Shown here piece by piece: positions 1 to 8,658 of a DNA stretch of 64,000 nt. The notes beneath the pieces are model-generated. The model did no database searches and was not told the origin of the DNA. It was given only the letters and a program-made list of their open reading frames with translations. The first letter of the stretch is position 1, and every line of letters starts with the position of its first letter. Origin of the DNA: Prolixibacteraceae bacterium (GTDB taxonomy: Bacteria > Bacteroidota > Bacteroidia > Bacteroidales > Prolixibacteraceae); NCBI GenBank assembly GCA_019459485.1, contig JAIBEZ010000032.1:62001-126000 (forward strand), given 5' to 3'. The translations under genes were made by a program, and so were the position numbers.

Positions 1-986
1 ATATTGATAATGACAACAAAAATGAACTAATAATTACTTCTGGTACAGATATAAGTGGAAGTACGGATCCTGATGAATGGCAAAATTATATTTACATATT
101 TGATGGAGAAACAGGTGATTTGGAATGGAAAAGTGAGCAACTTGCAGCAATAGGTTCTAAAATTGGTTCTTTAAACGTCGGCAATATTGACGGTGATGAT
201 GCAAAAGAAATTGTTGCCTTAAAGTATCAATCTTCATGGTGGAGTCGGGATACGAGTATAATGATTATAATTGATGGGATATCTCATGAAGTGATTAAAG
301 ATAAATCTCGGAGTTATACAGCATTGGGTTTCGCTGATATTAATTCTGACGGACAACACGAAATAGTGGCTGCGGTTGATACAGGTAAAATTGAAATTAT
401 TAATGGAAGTAGTTTGGAAACTATTGAAAACTACAGTACAACCTGCGGGATTATTAATGGATTAAAGGCATATGATATGAATAATGATGGAAAGCCTGAG
501 TTAGTAATTTCTGATTCGTACACAATTAGCTTATATGACTTACAGAATAACCAACTTAAATGGCAAAGTGACACCTTAAATTCTTTAGTTGGTATATATA
601 ATAGCTTGTTTGTTGGCAACATAGATTCTGATTCTAAAATAGAAATTCTTATTAATGCAAATCATGGTATTTTTAGTTTTGAAGCTGATTATGAATCTAT
701 CTCAAACATTGAATCAGTTGACAAGAAGCACGAAAACAGTGTTATAAGAATATATCCCAATCCGGTAATTGATAAATTTACCTTGGAATTTGTTACTGAA
801 ATCCCCAAATCACTTCATGTTAAGATTTACGATATAAATGGTCGGATGGTAAAAGAGAATCAATATCAAAATATAACCAATGGCGTTGATATAAATATTT
901 CAGAGTTAAAATCAGGCCTGTACAATATTCTGATTATAGGTAATAACAAAATAATTTCAAGTGAAAAAATAATTAAAGCAAAATAG
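1..986 (+). CDS. FG-GAP/VCBS-type repeat protein with T9SS type A sorting domain (5' truncated)
   Basis: The frame is open from the first bases of the window, so the N-terminus and any signal peptide lie outside; an internal ATG-like start near 120 is not the real start. The visible part contains FG-GAP/VCBS-like units recognisable by acidic turn motifs (NIDGDDAKEI, DINSDGQHEI, DMNNDGKPEL, NIDSDSKIEI), which suggest a beta-propeller that binds calcium. The last ~80 residues are a T9SS type A sorting domain: it begins IRIYPNPV and has IYDINGRMV and LKSGLYNILI motifs. By family knowledge such proteins are exported by the type IX system and anchored at or released from the cell surface. Ligand and exact role are unknown. 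It is the first of several rightward genes in an AT-rich accessory stretch. Confidence 0.85.
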   Translation, partial: IDNDNKNELIITSGTDISGSTDPDEWQNYIYIFDGETGDLEWKSEQLAAIGSKIGSLNVGNIDGDDAKEIVALKYQSSWWSRDTSIMIIIDGISHEVIKDKSRSYTALGFADINSDGQHEIVAAVDTGKIEIINGSSLETIENYSTTCGIINGLKAYDMNNDGKPELVISDSYTISLYDLQNNQLKWQSDTLNSLVGIYNSLFVGNIDSDSKIEILINANHGIFSFEADYESISNIESVDKKHENSVIRIYPNPVIDKFTLEFVTEIPKSLHVKIYDINGRMVKENQYQNITNGVDINISELKSGLYNILIIGNNKIISSEKIIKAK

Positions 987-1181
987 CCAACACATAATAT
1001 CAGCCATCCGCAAATGCGGCAGCAATGGTTTTCGGTGTGTATCTTACCGCTCAGTTCCGGGTAACCGGGATTGATCCCGATGCATCGGGACAAGCCGCCT
1101 CTGAGGGGAGCTTCCATACGGTATGGGTAATGTCCGGAGCGCTCATCATCAAGTGTGGAATTTGCATGGAGAGTTGAGTAA
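987..1181 (+). repeat. Intergenic spacer repeat, copy A
   Basis: GC-richer, palindrome-rich spacer between the T9SS protein and the Fic gene. Its left part (987-1060) aligns with 2006-2077: both share CATAATATCAG, a GCAAAT-CG-CAGC core, TGGTTTTCGG and GTATCTT-CCGC, at roughly three in four identical bases. Both copies also end with GTTGAGTAA (1173-1181 and 2134-2142). Copy A carries a perfect 16-bp palindrome TCCCGATGCATCGGGA at 1075-1090. It could be a cassette recombination site or a structured 3' element; neither is shown. Confidence 0.6.
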
Positions 1182-1191
1182 CAGAAAAAGT

Positions 1192-1199
1192 TATCTTTG
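1192..1199 (+). promoter_or_regulatory. Bacteroidota -7 promoter box (TATCTTTG) for fic
   Basis: TATCTTTG matches the Bacteroidota sigma-factor -7 consensus TAnnTTTG. The best upstream TTG is at 1174-1176, closer than the usual 17-19 nt, so the -33 half is weak. The box overlaps the upstream TTG start candidate at 1197, so transcription would begin near 1205 and the Fic start should be the ATG at 1218. Confidence 0.5.
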
Positions 1200-1217
1200 T
1201 ATAAACGACAACTTATT

Positions 1218-2000
1218 ATGGAATTTAAAATATTGACTTTACAACTTCTTGATGACTTCACAAAGAAAGTAAATGAATCTCCTTTAGATAAATTAGCCAG
1301 CGCTGAGAAAATCGAGGTGCCAGTTGACTATTTTCAATTTTATAAATCTGTTTCGTCTGTTTATTCCTCTAAGATTGAGGGGGAAAACATTGACTTCGAT
1401 AGCTATTTCAAGCATAAATTTCTAAACGTAAAATTCAGACCCGACTATACCAGAAAGGCTGACGACTTGTATGCAGCATACGATTTTATCGACAATCACG
1501 AATTGAATCTTAAAAACGTTCAAAAAGCTCATTCCATTTTAAGCTCAAAACTTCTTCCGAAAAGCCAGCAAGGCCTTATCAGGACAAATCCAATGCTTGT
1601 AATTAATAGTGAAGACAAAATTGAATATGTTGCCGCAGAACCTGGAATTGTGAAAAAAGAAATGGACAAATTATTCGAAGATATAGACTTGCTAATTAAG
1701 ACGGATTTAAATCCATTTGAGGTTTTTTATTTTGCCGCATTAATTCATTTGGTGTTTGTTAAAATACATCCGTTTCAAGATGGAAATGGGAGAACAGCAC
1801 GATTAATTGAGAAATGGTTCTTAATTGAAAAGATTGGACAAATAGCCACCTCTGTTCAATTAGAAAAGAACTACTTCAATAATATCAAAAGCTATTATTC
1901 GAACATAAAAAAACTTGGGTTGGAATACGAGGATTTAGATTATAGTAAAAGCTTGGATTTTCTCTTGATGACAGTAAGTTGCATCAATGATGTAAGATAG
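1218..2000 (+). CDS. Fic family protein, class II (autoinhibited AMP-transferase)
   Basis: 260 aa from the ATG at 1218. The Fic signature HPFQDGNGRTAR is complete (about residues 184-195), with the catalytic His and the phosphate-anchoring DGNGR loop. Fic enzymes usually transfer AMP from ATP to a Ser/Thr/Tyr of a target protein. An N-terminal SSKIEG (about residues 50-55) fits the inhibitory motif (S/T)xxxE(G/N), which places it in class II, where the protein holds its own inhibitory helix; no antitoxin gene is therefore needed and none is seen next to it. A TTG start at 1197 is possible but overlaps the promoter box. The target is unknown. The gene stands alone between two homologous spacer repeats, which suggests a mobile cassette. 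Confidence 0.88.
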   Translation: MEFKILTLQLLDDFTKKVNESPLDKLASAEKIEVPVDYFQFYKSVSSVYSSKIEGENIDFDSYFKHKFLNVKFRPDYTRKADDLYAAYDFIDNHELNLKNVQKAHSILSSKLLPKSQQGLIRTNPMLVINSEDKIEYVAAEPGIVKKEMDKLFEDIDLLIKTDLNPFEVFYFAALIHLVFVKIHPFQDGNGRTARLIEKWFLIEKIGQIATSVQLEKNYFNNIKSYYSNIKKLGLEYEDLDYSKSLDFLLMTVSCINDVR

Positions 2001-2346
2001 AAGGCGCTAACCCATAATATCAGTCGTCAGCAAATTCGTCAGCTGGTTTTCGGGAGGTATCTTTCCGCATGGTTCCGATAGCAAAGATATCCTTTGCCGC
2101 CAGCGTCAACGTTAGCTGTATGACGGATTGAATGTTGAGTAAAGTCAATGGATTTGGCCACAGCGTTTAGGGCTAAAGCCCTGAGCCCTCATCTTCATTT
2201 TATCCGTTGGCGTTCGACTGAGCTGACGCCGAAGTCTAAAGCCGAAAACGGCAAGGATATTGCCGCAATATTCAAGTGTTTGGGTAAATAAACGGTTATT
2301 CAATAAAGAAAAGTAACAATGAGGTTCTCACAAAAAATACTGAACA
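2001..2346 (+). repeat. Intergenic spacer repeat, copy B, with further palindromes
   Basis: The spacer starts with a copy (2006-2142) of the element seen at 987-1181. In this copy GCTAAC (2006-2011) and GTTAGC (2111-2116) form an inverted pair about 100 bp apart, which resembles the outer arms of integron attC sites. The remainder holds a small GGGCTAAAGCCC hairpin (about 2170-2181) and a 25-bp motif at 2213-2237 (TTCGACTGAGCT then GACGCCGAAGTCT) that recurs at 55297 and 58977. No gene was recognised in these 346 bp. Confidence 0.6.
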
Positions 2347-2937
2347 ATGCAGACCAACGATTTATTAAAACAAATTAGTTTCATAAAAGAGATTGACAAG
2401 TTAAAATACATTCAGCGCAAGACCAAGTTATTCAATAGCGACCGCCCGAAAAATGACGCTGAACACAGTTGGCATTTGGCAATGATGACACTTGTACTGG
2501 CAGAACATTCGGACAAACCAATAGACATTCTTAAAGTTTTGAAAATGGTTTTAATCCACGACATTGTGGAGATTGATGCAGGCGACATATTTATTTACGA
2601 CGCTGAAAAAAATCACACCAATACAGAAGAAGAACTTATTGCAGCCAAACGAATTTTTGGGCTTTTACCAACAGAACAAGCAGAAGAATTTATTGCAATT
2701 TGGGAAGAATTTGAAGAAGGAATGACTGATGAAGCAAAATTTGCAAAAGCTATGGACCGGTTTGAACCTTTGCTGCAAAACACTTCGAACAATGGTGGAA
2801 CCTGGAAGGAATTTAACGTATCGTATCAGCAAGTTTATGACAAGAAAATAGCTATTAAAAACGGTTCGGCAGCAATTTGGAACTATGCCGAAAATTTAAT
2901 AAACGAAAGTGTGGACAGAGGAATTTTAACAAAATAA
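2347..2937 (+). CDS. HD-domain hydrolase, YfbR-like (5'-deoxynucleotidase family)
   Basis: 196 aa. The metal-binding HD pattern is intact: AEHSWH (His40), the HD pair in LIHDIVE (His71, Asp72, Glu75), AGD (Asp80) and a distal Asp137. The spacing matches E. coli YfbR, a dNMP phosphatase, but the family also contains hydrolases with other substrates, so the substrate is not certain. Soluble and cytoplasmic; no signal peptide. An earlier ATG near 2320 is in another frame. It lies in the accessory array behind a spacer repeat and has no operon partner. A nucleotide-pool or anti-phage role is possible but would be speculation. Confidence 0.85.
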   Translation: MQTNDLLKQISFIKEIDKLKYIQRKTKLFNSDRPKNDAEHSWHLAMMTLVLAEHSDKPIDILKVLKMVLIHDIVEIDAGDIFIYDAEKNHTNTEEELIAAKRIFGLLPTEQAEEFIAIWEEFEEGMTDEAKFAKAMDRFEPLLQNTSNNGGTWKEFNVSYQQVYDKKIAIKNGSAAIWNYAENLINESVDRGILTK

Positions 2938-3040
2938 TTGACAGACGTTTGAGTTTAAGCGTTTAAATTGGCAGACGGGATTTGTTTTATGCCATTGACA
3001 TTTGTTGACTTTTTAGTAACATCCAAAATGATAATGTATT

Positions 3041-4063
3041 ATGAAAAAGATCACAAACTTAGTTTTCACAATTATTGTATTTACTTTAATCTTAATAATT
3101 CTTCAAAATCAGAAATCTAATGGTCAAGTTTGTTTATTAGATAGTATAGGGAATAAAAAAATAGTGTACAATGAATTCAATAAACCTATATTAATCCAAT
3201 ATAGGGATGACCATTATTTCAATACTAAGCAGGTTACTGTTTATAATCGAATAAATTACAATGATGAAAACAATATATCTTCAGTAAGTTCATATATTGT
3301 TGATTTATCAGGTGATACGATAGTTAAACCACAAATAAACAGGAGGTTTGAATTTGTAAATAACAAATTATCTAAAATCATTGATGTATATGCAAATTAC
3401 GATGATATAGTCTGGGAAAATGACAGAATTATTGAATACAAATATTACTATTGGTTGAATGACGTAATCGATTCTTCTCAAACACGAATACTAAAATATA
3501 CATACGCTAATGACAATGTGGATAACGTTGTTTACAAAGAACTTACAGGTTATTTATTTTCCGATCTATACTATTCGTATGATAGTTTTATTAATCCCTA
3601 TTATAAATCTGATTTAGCAATAATTGAAGGATATTTGACTCTTTATTCGTGTAAAAATAACTGGATAAAACATGAAGGGACAGGAAATTTTTCAATAGAT
3701 GTAACTCGAACTATTTCTTATAACAAATACAACTATCCGACCAAAATAATTTCTGATTATATTGACGGTAGAAAATCAACCCAAACGTTTTCATATATCA
3801 TTACAAATTCAATAGTTAACCAATCATCCTCTGACAAAATATTAATTTATCCAAATCCAGCTTGTGATTATATCAGCATTGATAATAAAACTAATGAAAG
3901 GATAAATAATGCATACATCATTGATTTACATGGTCGAATAGTAAGGCAATTCTTAAATCCAGATAAGATAAGTGTTGAAGGAATTGAAAATGGTATTCAT
4001 TTCATTAAGATTGTACTTGAGAAAGAGACAATAGTAAGAAAAGTGTTGATTAAATCCAGTTAA
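3041..4063 (+). CDS. Secreted protein of unknown function with T9SS type A sorting domain
   Basis: 340 aa. It has a hydrophobic N-terminal signal (residues about 5-22) followed by a central region of ~230 aa rich in Tyr, Asn and Asp that I do not recognise; phrases such as YKYYYWLND and YNKYNYPTKI resemble the YD-like repeats of Bacteroidota surface proteins. The C-terminal ~75 residues are a clear T9SS type A sorting domain (ILIYPNPACD, IIDLHGRIV, IENGIHFIKI, ending VRKVLIKSS). By family knowledge it crosses the outer membrane through the type IX system. Base composition is very AT-rich compared with the core genes further right, as in the other members of this array. Confidence 0.8.
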   Translation: MKKITNLVFTIIVFTLILIILQNQKSNGQVCLLDSIGNKKIVYNEFNKPILIQYRDDHYFNTKQVTVYNRINYNDENNISSVSSYIVDLSGDTIVKPQINRRFEFVNNKLSKIIDVYANYDDIVWENDRIIEYKYYYWLNDVIDSSQTRILKYTYANDNVDNVVYKELTGYLFSDLYYSYDSFINPYYKSDLAIIEGYLTLYSCKNNWIKHEGTGNFSIDVTRTISYNKYNYPTKIISDYIDGRKSTQTFSYIITNSIVNQSSSDKILIYPNPACDYISIDNKTNERINNAYIIDLHGRIVRQFLNPDKISVEGIENGIHFIKIVLEKETIVRKVLIKSS

Positions 4064-4224
4064 AAAACTGAGACAACAGTAAAATACCGCAAGTCGGGGT
4101 CGGGTTGCTCATTGACAGGAAATTAGTCCTGATAGCTATCGGGGAGAAACGCTATACTTCGTAGGAATCCCAAACATAGGCGCCACTATTAGGTGCGATA
4201 CGATAATTGTAAAAAGAAAAACAT
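4064..4224. repeat. Intergenic spacer with palindromes
   Basis: A 161-bp spacer between the second T9SS protein and the hydrolase. It contains a near-perfect palindrome CCTGATAGCTATCGGG (about 4129-4144) and a GGCGCC-like inverted segment near 4180-4200. It does not align with the two homologous spacers upstream. No gene seen. Confidence 0.35.
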
Positions 4225-4971
4225 ATGAAAACCAAAATCTTAAAAATCAGTTTCATTGTTCTGCTTATAAGTACTGTAGCCATTTGTTATGCTCAGAATA
4301 TGCCTGACACCTATTCTGAATATACTTCAGGAAAGCTTGAGTACGGTTTATTTGTTCCGGAAAATTACGACCCATCAAAATCGTATCCTCTGGTAATGTT
4401 TTTACATGGAATGGGAAATAATCAAACGGTGTATTTAGACTTTTACAACAAAGACATTCAGCAAAAAAATCCATGTTTTGTATATACACCCAAAACGCCG
4501 ACAGACTGGGGCGATTGGAGTGGCTGGAGTTGGGATGGGAGCGGTTTTTCAAGTTTGTCAATACCCACGCAAACTGCGGTGCATGTGCTCGACAGTTTAA
4601 TTTCCAAATATCCAATCGACACAAATCGCTTGTATGTATATGGTATTTCTATGGGCGGCGAAGGTGTATTTGACTTATTGCACAAAATGCCGCATAAATT
4701 TGCGGCAGGAATATCTATTTGCGGAGGCGGTTTTGCCCATTGGGCCAACAATATATCATCGACACCTTTATGGATGTTTCATGGCAGTGCCGATGAAATA
4801 AACCCGCCTGATTTAACTGAACGTGTGTACAATAAGTTAATGGAAATAGGTGCAACAAAAATGCGTTACACCAATTACCCCGGTTATGGACATGCTATTT
4901 GGGACAAAGCTCAGTCGGAACCTTCGTTTTACGAATGGATGTTTAATTTCAATAAAAGTAAGAATAAGTAG
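4225..4971 (+). CDS. Secreted alpha/beta hydrolase (predicted esterase/peptidase)
   Basis: 248 aa with a signal peptide (residues 1-24, ending CYAQ). Alpha/beta-hydrolase features in order: oxyanion-region HGMGNNQ (61-67), nucleophile elbow GISMGG (Ser142), acid Asp190 in HGSADE, and the catalytic His223 in GYGHAIW. The fold belongs to the phospholipase/carboxylesterase and prolyl-oligopeptidase-like group (COG4099-type predicted peptidases). Acts in the periplasm or outside the cell; substrate unknown, with a carbohydrate ester or short ester the likely choice. Length is normal for a one-domain member. It sits between palindromic spacers and has no operon partner. Confidence 0.85.
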   Translation: MKTKILKISFIVLLISTVAICYAQNMPDTYSEYTSGKLEYGLFVPENYDPSKSYPLVMFLHGMGNNQTVYLDFYNKDIQQKNPCFVYTPKTPTDWGDWSGWSWDGSGFSSLSIPTQTAVHVLDSLISKYPIDTNRLYVYGISMGGEGVFDLLHKMPHKFAAGISICGGGFAHWANNISSTPLWMFHGSADEINPPDLTERVYNKLMEIGATKMRYTNYPGYGHAIWDKAQSEPSFYEWMFNFNKSKNK

Positions 4972-4997
4972 TGTTGTGTTAACTCTATTTTGTCGGG

Positions 4998-5065
4998 TCA
5001 CGGTCACCCTGAACTTGTTTCAGGGTCCCATCAAAGAAGGGATGCCGAAACAAGCCTTCGACATA
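4998..5065. repeat. REP-like palindromic element
   Basis: The segment reads CCCTGAACTTGTTTCAGGG, then CCATC, a short loop, GATGCCGAAACAAGCC and TTCGACATAAC. The outer halves form a long imperfect hairpin (CTTGTTTC against GAAACAAG) and the left half contains its own CCCTGAA/TTCAGGG stem. Elements of this look are widespread between genes in Bacteroidota genomes. It could protect the 3' end of the upstream transcript. Confidence 0.6.
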
Positions 5066-5087
5066 ACGTGTATTTAATTTGTAATCA

Positions 5088-6812
5088 ATGAAAAACTTTG
5101 CTTGCTATTTATTACTCATTCTAATTCCTTTTTCAGCCAATTGTTTGAATGAAGAAAGCATTCATAACCAGCAAATTAAAAATCTTGTTGCTTTTTCTAA
5201 ATCATACGGGTACATCCGATATTTTCACCCTTCAATTGAATCAGGTATAATTAACTGGGATAATTTTTTATTGGCCGGAATACCCGGGATTGTTGGTTGT
5301 AAGAACAATGATGAACTAAAAAAATCACTAACCCAACTCTTTCGACCGGTTTCAGATCGAGTGAGTTTTTTCTCTTATAAACCTGCCAAGAATGAAGGAC
5401 AAAACTATCAGCCAACTGATACATTATCCTTTCATCAATACAGGGGAATAAAAACCTCTGATGTTTCCTATTTGCTATTCAAAGACTATCAGGTTAAAAT
5501 CTCCAACAATTCATTCATCGATAGTTCATTGTTTAATAGTATCCCAAACTACCGGGAGAATTATTGTGAACAATTAATTTCCGGATTATTTTTAAGTTTT
5601 CCTCTGGTGCGGAAATACGATCCACATAAACGGGTTAATGATAATTTTTATCAACCAATAAGCAATGATCCTGATTTGCCGGTTACCAAAGAACAGATAA
5701 AAATTTTGGCAGATATCATTGCGTTTTGGAACATTGTTCAGCATTTCTATCCCTACCACGCCGAATCGGGAATGAATTGGGAGCAAACGCTGGAATCTGT
5801 TGTCGGGAGGGCATTGAATGATCCAAAAGGAAACCATCCGGAAAAGTACATTTTTATGCTTGGAAAGGAAATGAAGGACGGGCATTTTCGGGTTACCAAC
5901 CATTTCAGGCAAGGTTTTTACCTACCCTTCGACGTACGAATACTAAACTCAATTCCTGTTATAACTGAATCATACGACACCACCTTGTTTAAAAAAGGCG
6001 ATGTTTTGCAAACCATCAACCAAAAACCAGTTGCTTTTTTGATTGATAGTTTGAAGTCTTACATAAGTGGTTCAGACGAATCGGTAAACTACCATACTGG
6101 TAATTCGATACCCTGGAACGAAAGCTCTGATGAATCAAAGGTCGAATTGTTAAGAGGAAAGAAAGTTATATCCGTCATTGTAAAAAGGGCATATTTCGAA
6201 AGAAAACCGAAAAGTAAATTCCTTGATAAAGGTATTTATTACTGCAACCTTGCCGATCAAAACTGCAATATGGATACGTTGATAAGCATTGCCGGTAATA
6301 CCGATGCAATTATTTTGGATTGGCGAAATGGGAGTGGCATCAGGTTGCTGGTCCATAAATTGTTTCAACACATGACAGATGATACACTCAAAGCCCCGTT
6401 TAGGTTTATGACTCCTGAAATTGTGTATCCAGATCATAGATTTGAAACGTATTTCGAACCAAAGCAATCTATTCCACCGCTTAAGCCAGGAATAAAAACA
6501 AAAATTGTGATTCTTTCAAGCCCTTCAAATATGTCCTATCAGGAATCCATAATAAAAGATGCCCAACGAAATAATCTGGCAACAATAGTTGGAGAAACCA
6601 CTGCCGGAGCAAGTGGATCAATTAACTATTCTACATTGCCAAGTGGTTTGGAGGTTGGTTGGACAGGAATGAAAGTAATTAATCCGGATGGATCACAACA
6701 TCACCTGAAGGGAATTAAACCGAATATGCTGGTTACACCAACGCTTGTGGGGTTAAAAGCGGGAAAGGATGAGGTTCTGGATAAAGCTTTGGAATATTTG
6801 AAGACAGAATGA
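5088..6812 (+). CDS. S41 family peptidase (C-terminal processing peptidase-like), exported
   Basis: 574 aa. The N-terminal hydrophobic stretch (residues about 5-19) is a signal peptide; the Cys after it (SANC) does not make a good lipobox. The N-terminal ~200 residues (LVAFSKSYGYIRYFHPS and similar) are the domain found before the protease in many Bacteroidota S41 proteins. A PDZ-like stretch lies in the middle (KKGDVLQTINQKPV). The C-terminal S41 domain has the likely nucleophile Ser483 in NMSYQES followed by Glu486, and the GETTAGASGSIN block with the following LPSGLEVGWTGM strand. Periplasmic or cell-surface protease of unknown substrate. It is complete and of normal length. A REP-like hairpin lies just upstream. 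Confidence 0.85.
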   Translation: MKNFACYLLLILIPFSANCLNEESIHNQQIKNLVAFSKSYGYIRYFHPSIESGIINWDNFLLAGIPGIVGCKNNDELKKSLTQLFRPVSDRVSFFSYKPAKNEGQNYQPTDTLSFHQYRGIKTSDVSYLLFKDYQVKISNNSFIDSSLFNSIPNYRENYCEQLISGLFLSFPLVRKYDPHKRVNDNFYQPISNDPDLPVTKEQIKILADIIAFWNIVQHFYPYHAESGMNWEQTLESVVGRALNDPKGNHPEKYIFMLGKEMKDGHFRVTNHFRQGFYLPFDVRILNSIPVITESYDTTLFKKGDVLQTINQKPVAFLIDSLKSYISGSDESVNYHTGNSIPWNESSDESKVELLRGKKVISVIVKRAYFERKPKSKFLDKGIYYCNLADQNCNMDTLISIAGNTDAIILDWRNGSGIRLLVHKLFQHMTDDTLKAPFRFMTPEIVYPDHRFETYFEPKQSIPPLKPGIKTKIVILSSPSNMSYQESIIKDAQRNNLATIVGETTAGASGSINYSTLPSGLEVGWTGMKVINPDGSQHHLKGIKPNMLVTPTLVGLKAGKDEVLDKALEYLKTE

Positions 6813-6964
6813 AACGCGTGTGCTGACAGTTGCTACCCGCTTTTAGCTTCCATCGCTATAGGTCATTTTTGAGAAAAAGAGCGCAAAAGTAAAAAATGCG
6901 AACTTGCAGTTGTTTAAATAATCCCATGAAGAAAATGGTTTTGTAAAAATATTGGAGAAACAAC

Positions 6965-7495
6965 ATGAAAGATAACAATAAACTAAACAAGTTAACTTAT
7001 GCGTTATTTGTAGTCTATTTGATTGCATTGTTTTGGATTTTACTATTTAAGTTAGGTGTACATTTTTCTTATATGGAAAATGAGAGAAGTATAAACTTAA
7101 TTCCATTTAGTGAACCTGTAGTCCTGAATGGTAAAATTGATCGTGGCGAAATGATTATGAATGTGTTGATTTTTGTACCGCTTGGTATATATGCAGGAAT
7201 ATTATTTAGAACTTGGATTGCCTGGAAAAAAATCCTTTTATTTTTCTCAATTAGTTTAATAATTGAAGGATTCCAATTTATTTTGGCAGTTGGGGCTTTT
7301 GATATTACAGATATAATTAATAATACTTCAGGCGGAATAATTGGATTAATGATATACTTAGGAATTGAAAAAGTATTTAAAAATAGTGTTAAGGCACAAA
7401 AATTTGTAATTACAATTGCCACAATTGGAACCGCCTCAATGATTCTGTTTCTTTTTTTACTAAAAACAAACAAACTATGGATAACATACCAGTAA
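6965..7495 (+). CDS. VanZ-like membrane protein
   Basis: 176 aa with four predicted membrane segments (about residues 12-32, 63-83, 88-108 and 147-167). The VanZ-like family signature is clear: INLIPF near residue 43, NVLIFVPLGIYAGILF in the second helix, then EGFQF...FDITDIINNTSGGIIG. The family is named for VanZ, which gives low-level teicoplanin resistance, but most members are uncharacterised; a role in envelope physiology is all that can be said. It is the last gene of the rightward accessory array and is followed by a terminator. Confidence 0.85.
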   Translation: MKDNNKLNKLTYALFVVYLIALFWILLFKLGVHFSYMENERSINLIPFSEPVVLNGKIDRGEMIMNVLIFVPLGIYAGILFRTWIAWKKILLFFSISLIIEGFQFILAVGAFDITDIINNTSGGIIGLMIYLGIEKVFKNSVKAQKFVITIATIGTASMILFLFLLKTNKLWITYQ

Positions 7496-7505
7496 TCCAT
7501 ATAAA

Positions 7506-7537
7506 AATGCCCGTTCATAAAAAGTTGAACGGGCATT
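7506..7537. terminator. Bidirectional terminator between vanZ-like and GH5 genes
   Basis: A 12-bp perfect stem, AATGCCCGTTCA against TGAACGGGCATT, with an 8-nt loop and A/T tracts on both sides, between two convergent genes. A third half-site (TTGAACGGGCAA, about 7548-7559) follows directly before the GH5 stop codon and could pair with the first arm as an alternative. Confidence 0.85.
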
Positions 7538-7560
7538 TATATTTTAGTTGAACGGGCAAT

Positions 7561-8658
7561 TTATTTTTTTGTAACCGCCTGAATCATGGCCTCATTTTTT
7601 GTTCCATTTCCGAGATCCATTCCAAACGAACCGCTTTTGTAGTTCCAGTTGGCCGAAGCGATGCCGTTTTTATTGAAAACCGAAATCATGTCGTTGTACC
7701 AGCGGATTCGGTCTTCTTCAGGAGCACCGGAAATTACACCATATTCGCCGCAATACAACTGAAGTCCAAGCTCTTTTGCTTTCTGAATCGGTAGTTGCAT
7801 CATTTCTTCCAGTTTTTCCAGGTTCCAGGTTTTACCAATAAAATCCTTTGCAATCGCCTGCTGATCCGCTGACAGCGTATCAAATTCTGATTGGCTCAGC
7901 AATTCTCCCGGATAATGCACCGGACCGGTATAGTTGCGCAGATGCGTCCAGCTTGCGTGATAATGGGTAAGCAAAAATGGTTCGTAGAAATGAAAACTCA
8001 GGATAATGTTCTTATCATCCGGAACTTTTAAAACATCAAAAGTTTGCGCCGACTGCCATTTGTTCGATCCAATTACAATGATGCGATCAGGTTCAATGGC
8101 GCGAAGTGTTTTCATCGCATTGGCAACTAAATTATTCCATAGTTCAGGGTCATCGGCTACCGCTTCGTTCATCAGTTCGTATGCCACATCGCCCACCGAA
8201 TATTTTTTGAGTGCTGCCGAAAGATCGACCCAAAGCTGGTAGAATTTTTCCTGCTCTTTTGGGTCAGTCCACAATGGTTTTACTTCGGCGTTAAAATGGT
8301 GCGAGCGCAAAATATGCAAATCTACTATTACTTTTAATTGATGTTTAATACACCAGTCGATGCAATTTGTCATCAGCTTAAACGCATCTTCGTGGCGGGC
8401 ACCTGTTGAATCCCACATTTGTTCTTCGTCAATGGGCAGCCGAATGTGGTCGAAGCCAAGTTCTTTAATTGCTATCACATCTTTTTCCTGAAAGAAACTG
8501 TCGCGTTCGGCACCACGTGCTTCCGACTGCGAAAGCCAATGGGCAATATTGGTTCCTTTAAAGATTTTAAAATCGGCAGGCGATCCGTCGTGAATTTGTT
8601 TTGGCTGGCACGAAGACAGAACTACCAATGCGAAAGCAAAAAGCAAAAGGTTTTTCAT
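7561..8658 (-). CDS. Glycoside hydrolase family 5-type lipoprotein (cellulase-like)
   Basis: 365 aa. Lipoprotein signal with lipobox LSSC (Cys17), so it should be attached to the outer or inner membrane. The (beta/alpha)8 GH5 pattern is complete: GFDHIRLPID after strand 2, VIVDLH (111-115), the acid/base Glu165 in ELMNEA, SFHFYEP (221-227) and the nucleophile Glu305 in CGEYG, with a Trp near the end (ANWNYKSG). GH5 enzymes retain configuration and act on beta-linked glucans, mannans and related chains; the subfamily cannot be read from sequence alone. It is transcribed alone, leftward, with no SusC/SusD pair or other carbohydrate genes nearby. Confidence 0.9.
   Translation of the reverse strand: MKNLLLFAFALVVLSSCQPKQIHDGSPADFKIFKGTNIAHWLSQSEARGAERDSFFQEKDVIAIKELGFDHIRLPIDEEQMWDSTGARHEDAFKLMTNCIDWCIKHQLKVIVDLHILRSHHFNAEVKPLWTDPKEQEKFYQLWVDLSAALKKYSVGDVAYELMNEAVADDPELWNNLVANAMKTLRAIEPDRIIVIGSNKWQSAQTFDVLKVPDDKNIILSFHFYEPFLLTHYHASWTHLRNYTGPVHYPGELLSQSEFDTLSADQQAIAKDFIGKTWNLEKLEEMMQLPIQKAKELGLQLYCGEYGVISGAPEEDRIRWYNDMISVFNKNGIASANWNYKSGSFGMDLGNGTKNEAMIQAVTKK

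Noticed and set aside
1197-1217. N-terminal MYKRQ of the long Fic frame looks like the translation of a sequencing-adapter transposon end
   Set aside because: The bases (TGTATAAACGACAA) differ from the adapter end (TGTATAAGAGACAG) at several positions and fit a promoter region.
2006-2116. Integron attC site
   Set aside because: Outer arms look similar but GTTAGCT does not fit the GTTRRRY core and no integrase is seen; kept only as a cassette-like repeat.
4473-4751. Alternative frames overlapping the secreted hydrolase
   Set aside because: The hydrolase frame has a signal peptide and a full catalytic triad; the other frames have neither.
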